Of a stretch of 64,000 nucleotides of DNA, positions 52,663-59,939 are shown in pieces. A program made the translations under genes and the position numbers. The notes beneath the pieces are model-generated. The model did not search any database and was not told where the DNA came from. It was given only the letters and a program-made list of their open reading frames with translations. This DNA comes from Flavobacteriaceae bacterium (GTDB lineage Bacteria > Bacteroidota > Bacteroidia > Flavobacteriales > Flavobacteriaceae): assembly GCA_947491985.1 (NCBI GenBank), contig CANLLR010000012.1, positions 1-64,000 of the forward strand, given 5' to 3'. How positions within the stretch are numbered: position 1 is the stretch's first letter; each line of letters starts with the position of its first letter.

Positions 52663-53193
52663 ATGAATGAAATTATAAAGAAAAATGGTATTAATTACGG
52701 GATCATTTCTGGAGTAATTGGTGTTTTAGCAACTGCAATTATGTATGCCGTCGATCTTAGTTTATTTGTAAACATGTGGGTTGGTTTTGGTATCTTGATG
52801 GTTTACATCATTATTGGATGTATGCTTTTAAGTAAAACTAAAAAGGAGTTAAATGGCGTTTTTTCATTCAAAGAAGCATTTACTACCTATTTCATTTCTG
52901 CTTTAATCGGAATTGTTCTTTCTACATTATTTAGCTTTTTGTTGTTCAATGTAATTGATACTGATGCAAGAGAGAAAGTGAGTGAACTTCTTATAAAAAG
53001 CCAAGTAGAAATGCTAGAAAAATTCAACACACCTGCAAGTAAAATTAATGAAACCGTAGCAAAACTAGAAGAAAATTCTCAGTTTTCTGGTAAAGGATTG
53101 TTCTGGGGATTCCTACAATCACTTGTTGGATCAATCATTTTTGGTTTGATATTAGCCGCCATTTTCAAATCTAAACCCGCTTACAAAGACTAG
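52663..53193 (+). CDS. DUF4199-family membrane protein
   Basis: A 176-aa protein with about four membrane helices (about 14-32, 37-56, 70-95 and 145-168) and a cytoplasmic loop between the third and fourth with a helical stretch (EMLEKFNTPASKINETVAK). DUF4199 is a Bacteroidetes family of unknown role, repeatedly found before a glycosyltransferase. The stop (TAG) overlaps the GTG start of the next gene by one base. Confidence 0.85.
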   Translation: MNEIIKKNGINYGIISGVIGVLATAIMYAVDLSLFVNMWVGFGILMVYIIIGCMLLSKTKKELNGVFSFKEAFTTYFISALIGIVLSTLFSFLLFNVIDTDAREKVSELLIKSQVEMLEKFNTPASKINETVAKLEENSQFSGKGLFWGFLQSLVGSIIFGLILAAIFKSKPAYKD

Positions 53194-54149
53194 TGAATTT
53201 ATCCATAATCATCCCTTTATTAAACGAACAAGAATCGTTGCCCGAACTGCATTCGTGGATTGTTCGCGTTATGAATGCTAACAATTATTCGTATGAAGTT
53301 ATCTTTATTGATGATGGAAGTACTGATGATTCTTGGCAAACCATTACTTCCCTTTCTGCCGAAAATCAAAATGTAAAAGGCATTCGGTTTTTACGAAACT
53401 ACGGCAAATCACAAGCCTTACACGCTGGTTTTGCTAAAGCCCAAGGTGATGTCATCATTACTATGGATGCTGATTTGCAAGACAGTCCCGATGAAATTCC
53501 GGGTTTGTATCAAATGATTACGCAAAACAATTTCGATTTGGTTTCGGGTTGGAAAAAGAAACGCTACGATTCAGTGGTAAGTAAAAATTTACCGTCAAAA
53601 TTGTTCAATTGGGCTGCAAGAAGAACGTCGGGCGTTCAACTCAACGATTTCAATTGCGGATTGAAAGCCTATAAAAATATCGTTATTAAAAACATTGAAG
53701 TCTCGGGTGAAATGCACCGTTACATTCCAGTTTTAGCAAAAAATGCTGGTTTTGTTAAAATTGGCGAAAAAGTGGTTATTCATCAAGCGCGAAAGTACGG
53801 CGACTCAAAATTTGGGATGAGCCGATTTATAAATGGTTTTTTAGATTTGATTACAATTTGGTTTTTATCGCGGTACGGAAAAAGACCGATGCACTTATTT
53901 GGAGCTTTTGGTGTTTTGATGTTTGTTTTGGGATTTATTTCCACGGGATTTATTATCGCCCTCAAATTAATCAAATTATACAATGGTTATGAAACCATAT
54001 TAGTAACTGATAATCCGTTGTTTTACATCGCTTTAACCGCCATGATTATTGGAACACAGCTTTTCCTTGCTGGATTTTTAGGTGAAATTATACTTCGTAC
54101 TAAAAATAATGAAGAACGGTATAAAATTGCGAGTGAGGTTAACTTATAA
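53193..54149 (+). CDS. Glycosyltransferase family 2 (polyprenyl-phosphate glycosyltransferase-like)
   Basis: A 318-aa membrane-associated enzyme: an N-terminal GT-A domain with IIPLLNEQESLPELHSW, the nucleotide-binding DDGSTDDSW and the metal-binding DADLQDSPDEIP, followed by two C-terminal membrane helices (about 233-255 and 267-292). This is the GtrB/DPM1-like layout; it transfers a sugar to an undecaprenyl-type lipid. Starts with GTG and overlaps the DUF4199 stop by one base, so the two are coupled. Confidence 0.9.
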   Translation: MNLSIIIPLLNEQESLPELHSWIVRVMNANNYSYEVIFIDDGSTDDSWQTITSLSAENQNVKGIRFLRNYGKSQALHAGFAKAQGDVIITMDADLQDSPDEIPGLYQMITQNNFDLVSGWKKKRYDSVVSKNLPSKLFNWAARRTSGVQLNDFNCGLKAYKNIVIKNIEVSGEMHRYIPVLAKNAGFVKIGEKVVIHQARKYGDSKFGMSRFINGFLDLITIWFLSRYGKRPMHLFGAFGVLMFVLGFISTGFIIALKLIKLYNGYETILVTDNPLFYIALTAMIIGTQLFLAGFLGEIILRTKNNEERYKIASEVNL

Positions 54150-54190
54150 GCTTTTTGGTATTTCAAATGTGATACCCTAAATTTTTATTG

Positions 54191-54209
54191 AGGTCAAAAT
54201 TTGTAACCT
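54191..54209 (+). promoter_or_regulatory. Imperfect palindrome upstream of the ORF6N gene (candidate operator)
   Basis: AGGTCAAAATTTGTAACCT, with 7 of 9 symmetric pairs, 32 bp before the ATG. It matches 16 of 19 bases of the perfect palindrome inside the ORF6N coding sequence (54430-54448). Operator function is inferred. Confidence 0.4.
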
Positions 54210-54240
54210 TAATGAAAATGAAAAACACAAACTTTACGCC

Positions 54241-54669
54241 ATGATACAGTTAGAAATTATTACACAAAAAATCCACGAAATTAGAGGAAATAAAGTGATG
54301 TTAGATTTTGATTTAGCGGCACTTTATGAGGTTAACACCAAAGTTTTAAAACAAGCCGTAAGAAGAAACAAAATCCGATTCCCTGAAGATTTCATGTTTG
54401 AACTTACAGAAATTGAATTTAATACTTTGAGGTCACAAATTGTGACCTCTACCAAAGGAGGAGTTCGATATATGCCATTTGCTTTCACTAAGCAAGGAAT
54501 TGCAATGCTTTCGAGCATATTAAATTCTGAAAAAGCTATCGAAGTTAATATCTCAATAATTAGAGCGTTTGTGACTTTTAGACAATTTTCTTTATCTTAT
54601 GCTGAATTGAAAACCAGAATTGAAGAAATAGAAAATCAATTTCCAGATATTTATAAGGCACTAAATTAG
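54241..54669 (+). CDS. ORF6N-domain protein with a premature stop
   Basis: A 142-aa protein with an ORF6N DNA-binding domain (about 1-100: IRGNKVMLDFDLAALYEVN, FPEDFMFELTEIEFNTLRS, GVRYMPFAFTKQGIAMLSS) and a helical C-terminal tail. Such domains are found in phage and bacterial regulatory proteins. The TAG at 54667-54669 is followed in the same frame by LVDNDKNQKKETERPKIGYK and a TAA at 54733-54735, so the original protein was about 164 aa; a TAT-to-TAG change is the simplest explanation. The DNA-binding part is complete and may remain functional. The next gene, pgm, starts 71 bp beyond the TAG. Confidence 0.82.
   Translation: MIQLEIITQKIHEIRGNKVMLDFDLAALYEVNTKVLKQAVRRNKIRFPEDFMFELTEIEFNTLRSQIVTSTKGGVRYMPFAFTKQGIAMLSSILNSEKAIEVNISIIRAFVTFRQFSLSYAELKTRIEEIENQFPDIYKALN
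54430..54448 (+). promoter_or_regulatory. Perfect 19-bp palindrome within the ORF6N coding sequence
   Basis: AGGTCACAAATTGTGACCT, 9 of 9 symmetric pairs, encodes the conserved LRSQIVTS segment of the ORF6N domain. The same motif in imperfect form lies 239 bp upstream. A role in autoregulation is possible but not shown. Confidence 0.4.
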
Positions 54670-54739
54670 TTGGTTGACAACGATAAAAATCAAAAAAAAG
54701 AAACTGAAAGGCCTAAAATCGGCTATAAAAAATAAGATT

Positions 54740-56470
54740 ATGCACATCGAACAACACATATTAGACAAAGTAAACGAGTGGCTTTCGCCAACTTTTGACG
54801 AGCAAACGCAAAACGCTATCAAAGAAATGATGACTTCTTCCCCGAAAGATTTAGAAGAAAGTTTCTATAAAAATTTGGAATTTGGAACCGGTGGAATGCG
54901 AGGTGTTATGGGCGTTGGAACGAACCGAATTAACAAATATACCTTAGGTAAAAACACCCAGGGAATTTCAGATTATCTTAGAAAATCATTCCCCAACGAA
55001 GAATTAAAAGTAGTCATAGCTTACGATTGTCGTCACAATAGCGACACACTTGCTAAAATAGTTGCTGATGTTTTTTCAGCAAACGGAATTCAAGTGTACC
55101 TTTTTTCCGATATGCGTCCGACTCCAGAATTGTCTTTTGCATTGAAATATTTAAATTGTCATGCTGGAATTGTATTGACTGCATCTCACAATCCTCCAGA
55201 ATACAATGGTTACAAAGTGTATTGGCAAGATGGTGGGCAACTAGTTCCACCGCAAGATGAAGAAATAATTCAAGGCATCGAAGCCTTGCAATACAACGAA
55301 ATTAAATTCACCGCCAACGAAAATTTAATTGAATATATTGACTCAGCAGTTGACGAAGCTTTTGCCTTATCAACCGTTGAAAATTGCAGCTTCAATACAC
55401 CAACAACAGCCAAAGAAAATTTAAAAATAGTATACACTTCGCTTCACGGAACGTCTATTAAATCGATTCCGAATGTTTTGGCTAAGGCAGGTTACACTGA
55501 TGTAAATATCGTTCCCGAACAAGCCGAACCAAACGGTGACTTTCCAACAGTAAAATCTCCAAATCCTGAAGAACCAGAAGCATTGACAATGGCGTTAGCA
55601 TTGGCCGACAAAACAAATGCGGATATTGTTATCGGCACCGATCCTGACTCCGATCGACTGGGAGTTGCGGTTCGTGACACAGAAGGCAAAATGGCTTTAC
55701 TTAACGGAAATCAAACCATGGTCATCATGACCGCTTTTTTATTGGAACAATGGAAACGCGCCGGGAAAATAACAGGCAATCAATTTATTGGTTCGACGAT
55801 TGTTTCTACTCCAATGATATTAGAGCTTGGTTCTGCTTACGGCGTAGAATGCAAAGTAGGATTGACTGGTTTTAAATGGATTGCTAAAATGATTAAAGAT
55901 TTTCCGAACCAAGAATTTATTGGTGGCGGAGAAGAAAGCTTCGGTTATATGGTTGGCGATGCTGTTCGCGATAAAGATGCAGTTGGCGCGACTTTATTGG
56001 TTTGCGAAATTGCAGCACAAGCCAAAGCTGCAGGAAGTTCATTGTACAAAGAGTTATTAAATCTTTATGTCGATTACGGATTTTATAAAGAACAGCTTAT
56101 TTCATTGACTAAAAAAGGAATTTCTGGTTTGGAAGAAATCAACCAAATGATGATAGACTTACGTGAAAATCCGGCGAGTGAAATCAATGGCCAACGTGTC
56201 GTTTGTATAGAAGATTATGACAACGCTACTTCAAAAAATAGGTTTACTAACGAAATAGAACCCTTGTCGATACCAAAATCAAATGTGTTGATTTATTATT
56301 TGGAAGATGGTTCAAAAATTTGCGCAAGACCAAGTGGAACAGAGCCAAAAATTAAGTTTTATTTCAGTGTAAACGCTCCTTTAGATCGTGTTGAAAATAT
56401 AGCAGTTGTAGAAAAAGAAATAGACGAAAAAATTAAAAACATCATTGCAGGAATGCATCTGAATTCATAA
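54740..56470 (+). CDS. Phosphoglucomutase/phosphomannomutase
   Basis: A 576-aa alpha-D-phosphohexomutase that interconverts hexose 1- and 6-phosphates. The catalytic serine is in TASHNPPEYNGYKVYW (about 140-155); the metal loop is GTDPDSDRLG; the sugar-binding loop GGGEESFGYMVGD; the phosphate-binding loop RPSGTEPKIKFYF near the C-terminus. The longer in-frame start at 54674 (TTG) is part of the ORF6N remnant; ATG 54740 gives the normal N-terminus. Its stop overlaps the following ABC transporter start by one base. Confidence 0.93.
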   Translation: MHIEQHILDKVNEWLSPTFDEQTQNAIKEMMTSSPKDLEESFYKNLEFGTGGMRGVMGVGTNRINKYTLGKNTQGISDYLRKSFPNEELKVVIAYDCRHNSDTLAKIVADVFSANGIQVYLFSDMRPTPELSFALKYLNCHAGIVLTASHNPPEYNGYKVYWQDGGQLVPPQDEEIIQGIEALQYNEIKFTANENLIEYIDSAVDEAFALSTVENCSFNTPTTAKENLKIVYTSLHGTSIKSIPNVLAKAGYTDVNIVPEQAEPNGDFPTVKSPNPEEPEALTMALALADKTNADIVIGTDPDSDRLGVAVRDTEGKMALLNGNQTMVIMTAFLLEQWKRAGKITGNQFIGSTIVSTPMILELGSAYGVECKVGLTGFKWIAKMIKDFPNQEFIGGGEESFGYMVGDAVRDKDAVGATLLVCEIAAQAKAAGSSLYKELLNLYVDYGFYKEQLISLTKKGISGLEEINQMMIDLRENPASEINGQRVVCIEDYDNATSKNRFTNEIEPLSIPKSNVLIYYLEDGSKICARPSGTEPKIKFYFSVNAPLDRVENIAVVEKEIDEKIKNIIAGMHLNS

Positions 56471-58320
56471 TGGACGAAAATTTAAAAAAAATATTTCCTT
56501 TTGTAAAACCCTACACATTTCATGTAATTTGGAATGTTATTTACAATATTTTATACGCATTGTTTAGCACATTGTCTTTCATATCCTTAATTCCAATGAT
56601 GAAAGTGCTTTTTAATAATGCCGAACGAATTACCAAAGAACCCGTTTACAAAGGTTTTTTAGACATTATCAATTACGGAACGGATTATTTGTATTATTCG
56701 ATAACCAACTTAACCGATACCAAAGGAGCTCAGTATGCATTAATATTAGTAGTTGCGTTGGTCATTTCAACTTTTTTATTCAAAAATTTATTCAATTATT
56801 TAGCTTCCAATCATTTAATGCATTTAAAAAATGGTGTATTGAAAGACTTGAGAAATAAAATGTACAATAAAATCATCGATTTGCCTGTTTCATATTATTC
56901 TGAAAAACGAAAAGGCGATATTATGGCGCGTATGCTTGGTGATGTTAATGAAGTGCAAAACTCCTTTTTCTCTATCTTAGAGCTAATTGTAAAAGAACCA
57001 ATGACCATTGTTTTTACCATTATTGCCATGTTTGCCATTAGTGTAAAACTGACGTTGTTCGTGTTTATTTTTATTCCAATTTCAGGCTATGTCATTTCGA
57101 GAATAGGTAAAACACTTAAGTCAAAATCAGAGCGAATACAATATGAAAACGGCTATTTGATCTCTATTGTTGAAGAAAGTCTTTCCGGTTTAAAAGTTGT
57201 AAAAAGCTACAATGCTGAAAACGGTTTCAAACAAAAATTCAATAATTCGGTGCTTCGTATATTAAACTTATCCAACAGTATCGGAAGAAAAAATAATTTA
57301 GCTTCGCCAATGAGCGAATTTATGGGAATTATCGTAATTGCTGTTTTACTTTGGTATGGTGGAAATATGGTTTTAATTGAAAAACTTCCAAGTGGTAAAG
57401 CCGTTCTCGATGGCGCTGTATTTTTAACCTATATGGGATTGGCGTACAACATTTTGACGCCAGCAAAAGCCATTTCAAAAGCATCCTATAATGTTAAAAG
57501 TGGATTGGCAGCAGCCCAACGTGTTTTTGAAGTTTTAGAAGTCGAAAACACCATCACCGACAAACCAAATGCGATTGAAAAAGAATCATTCGATACTAAC
57601 ATTACCATTGAAAATATCAATTTTAGATACGAAGAAGAGAACGTTTTGAAAAACTATTCGCTTGAAATTCCGAAAGGAAAAACCATAGCACTTGTAGGTC
57701 AGTCGGGAAGTGGAAAAAGCTCGATTGCCAATTTACTCACTCGTTTTTACGATGTGAATGAAGGAAGTATTAAAATTGATGGCACTGATATCAGAGATGT
57801 TACTATGAATTCGTTGCGCCATTTAATGGGATTGGTAACTCAAGATTCAATATTGTTCAACGATTCTATCAAAAACAATATCCTTATCGGAAAGGAAACT
57901 GCCACTGATGATGAAATTATTGAAGCTTTAAAAGTAGCAAATGCCTACGAATTTGTCAAAAATTTACCGAACGGAATTGACACCAACATTGGAGACGCTG
58001 GAGGAAAATTATCGGGTGGACAAAAACAAAGGTTGAATATTGCTCGAGCCGTTTTGAAAAACCCTCCGATTATGATTTTAGACGAAGCGACTTCTGCTTT
58101 GGATACCGAAAGTGAAAAATTTGTACAAATTGCATTAGAAAACATGATGCAAAACCGAACGTCAATTGTTATTGCGCACCGTTTATCGACCATACAAAAA
58201 GCAGACAAAATTGTCGTGATGCAAAAAGGTGAAATCGTTGAACAAGGCACTCATGACGAACTTTTAGCCTTGAACGGAACGTATTCTAAATTGGTGATGA
58301 TGCAAAGTTTTGAATCGTAA
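56470..58320 (+). CDS. ABC exporter, lipid A/MsbA-like
   Basis: A 616-aa half-transporter with an N-terminal transmembrane domain of about six helices (about 15-345) and a C-terminal nucleotide-binding domain with Walker A VGQSGSGKSS, signature LSGGQKQRLNIARAV, Walker B IMILDEATSALD and the switch His IAHRLST. It acts as a homodimer and probably flips lipid A or a similar lipid. The start overlaps the pgm stop by one base, so both are cotranslated. MsbA is the best guess; other exporters of this family have the same layout. Confidence 0.9.
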   Translation: MDENLKKIFPFVKPYTFHVIWNVIYNILYALFSTLSFISLIPMMKVLFNNAERITKEPVYKGFLDIINYGTDYLYYSITNLTDTKGAQYALILVVALVISTFLFKNLFNYLASNHLMHLKNGVLKDLRNKMYNKIIDLPVSYYSEKRKGDIMARMLGDVNEVQNSFFSILELIVKEPMTIVFTIIAMFAISVKLTLFVFIFIPISGYVISRIGKTLKSKSERIQYENGYLISIVEESLSGLKVVKSYNAENGFKQKFNNSVLRILNLSNSIGRKNNLASPMSEFMGIIVIAVLLWYGGNMVLIEKLPSGKAVLDGAVFLTYMGLAYNILTPAKAISKASYNVKSGLAAAQRVFEVLEVENTITDKPNAIEKESFDTNITIENINFRYEEENVLKNYSLEIPKGKTIALVGQSGSGKSSIANLLTRFYDVNEGSIKIDGTDIRDVTMNSLRHLMGLVTQDSILFNDSIKNNILIGKETATDDEIIEALKVANAYEFVKNLPNGIDTNIGDAGGKLSGGQKQRLNIARAVLKNPPIMILDEATSALDTESEKFVQIALENMMQNRTSIVIAHRLSTIQKADKIVVMQKGEIVEQGTHDELLALNGTYSKLVMMQSFES

Positions 58321-58336
58321 TCCTTTAATTTATAAA

Positions 58337-58513
58337 ATGAAAAGAGAGTATTTCGTAATGCTATTCATGGTAATTTTTGTTGGTGTTATTTTAACTGCTG
58401 ATTATATTTTTGGAGAAGCAATTTTCACTGACTATTTAGGCAAGTATTGTGTTATTTGGATTTTGATTGCCTATTATGTTGGTCAATACTCCATGAAATT
58501 CCCAAAAGCATAG
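58337..58513 (+). CDS. Small two-helix membrane protein, 58 aa
   Basis: A very small protein of two predicted membrane helices (about 5-21 and 36-51) with a short loop (YIFGEAIFTDYLGKYCV) and basic ends (MKREY... and MKFPKA). It starts 17 bp after the ABC exporter stop and may be part of its transcript; its role is unknown. The start at 58337 avoids overlap with the exporter. Confidence 0.6.
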   Translation: MKREYFVMLFMVIFVGVILTADYIFGEAIFTDYLGKYCVIWILIAYYVGQYSMKFPKA

Positions 58514-58575
58514 TAGAAAAATAATTTTCTAAGCTTGGTAGTTTGATTAAAAAAAATGATTAAACAACCAATCCT

Positions 58576-59147
58576 ATGCTACCTCAACTTTGTAAAAACT
58601 GCAAACACGTATTTCAAGGTAATTATTGTTCGAATTGTGGATAAAAAACCAACACGGTGCGATTGAATTGGCAGGTATTAATAGAGTATTGATGCATTTT
58701 TTTTCAACTGAAAAATTTTTACTTATTAATTTATTTAGCACACTATCAGCAAGTCAACAAATAATAATGACAAAAAATAATGGATTTCATGAGTTCAAAT
58801 TAAACGTTTATTGAACTTTATTTATTACCCATTTATGCCTTTTGTTATTGGCTTGCTTTCAAAAAATAAGGATATAACTATATCGAAAACATTATTATCA
58901 ATTGCCTCATAACTAGTTAGAGATTATAATTTGTATTCTATTTTTTTCCATTCAATATGGATTACTAAACACACCCTGTTTGATAGTATTTAGTTTTTTT
59001 CAATGGTGACATACGATTTGGTTTGTTGTTCAATTGTATAAAAGTAAAGATCAGCGAAATGTAATACTAAGTATGATTATCTATATTCTTAATTATACTG
59101 ATTTTCATACTCTTTTTTTATTAGGTATGATTATTTTTTGTTTTTAA
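58576..59147 (+). pseudogene. DUF3667 family protein, decayed
   Basis: The start MLPQLCKNCKHVFQGNYCSN is the typical zinc-ribbon N-terminus of DUF3667 proteins (CKNC...CSNC). A TAA at 58642-58644 stands where CAA (Gln in CGQK) is expected. After it the frame reads KTNTVRLNWQVLIEY, then a TGA and a shift to LMHFFSTEKFLLINLFSTL; further pieces GYNYIENIIINCLIT and HTIWFVVQLYKSKDQRNVIL appear in other frames, ending at a TAA at 59145. The remains match the family in order, so at least one nonsense change and several frameshifts have inactivated it. It occupies most of the 671-bp gap; nothing else coding is seen there. Confidence 0.75.
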
Positions 59148-59184
59148 TAAGAGCTGGTTATATTAACAAAGGAATGCTTTTCGG

Positions 59185-59901
59185 CTAAATCGGCTTGTAT
59201 TCATTTACCTTCCAATCTTTAGACAACAAATCTACAAAGTGATAATGAACGTTATCGTCTTTATCAAAAGCCCCGTTTTTGTTGATGTCTTCAATGGTTC
59301 TGAAGTACAATCTATTTTGAGCTTCAATAATGTTCCAATCAATAAATTCTTGAAAATCACTCGATAATTTTGTAAAATTTTTACCGTCTATGTCACTGAT
59401 ATAGAGGTTTTTAATATCGTCCGAATCTAATTTTCCGTCTTTATTCGAATCCATATCTTCTAAAACATACACTAATAGTTGTCTTTTCGATTTGTCTGCG
59501 AAGTTTTTCAAATACGTTACACGCTCAATTAAAACGGGTTTATCTGTTAAAACGGTGAGCGAATCGGAACCAATGGTTTGAAATTTGAAGTTGCTCAAAT
59601 AACCCGTAATTTCATATTCACTTGAGTTAGAAATGACAAAATTATCTCTTCCTGTACCCGAATATTTTACTTTAGATCCCGAATCAGACACACTAAATTC
59701 GCCAATTGGGTGAAGCAATACATTAGTTCCTTCCATTAAAATGGGTAAATCTGCTAGCAAAATTTTATTAGTATCTGGAGCAGCAACGGCTACAGGTTTC
59801 GAATTCCCTTCATAAATTACTTTGGGTTTTTCCGTTTCTTTCTTACAACTTACAAAAAGCACTATCGAAAGAAAGAGTATGTATTGAATGGAATGTTTCA
59901 T
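59185..59901 (-). CDS. EF-hand-like calcium-binding lipoprotein
   Basis: A 238-aa lipoprotein (signal and lipobox VSC at about residues 17-19) with a beta-rich middle (about 60-170) and two EF-hand-type calcium loops, DMDSNKDGKLDSDDIKNLY and DINKNGAFDKDDNVHY. It is the last gene of the M23 peptidase, TonB-dependent receptor, lipoprotein group on the minus strand. No enzyme motif. Role unknown; a link to envelope biogenesis is inferred. Confidence 0.8.
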   Translation of the reverse strand: MKHSIQYILFLSIVLFVSCKKETEKPKVIYEGNSKPVAVAAPDTNKILLADLPILMEGTNVLLHPIGEFSVSDSGSKVKYSGTGRDNFVISNSSEYEITGYLSNFKFQTIGSDSLTVLTDKPVLIERVTYLKNFADKSKRQLLVYVLEDMDSNKDGKLDSDDIKNLYISDIDGKNFTKLSSDFQEFIDWNIIEAQNRLYFRTIEDINKNGAFDKDDNVHYHFVDLLSKDWKVNEYKPI

Positions 59902-59939
59902 TTTGAAAAAAATTAGTAATCAAAAATAGTGAAATTGTG

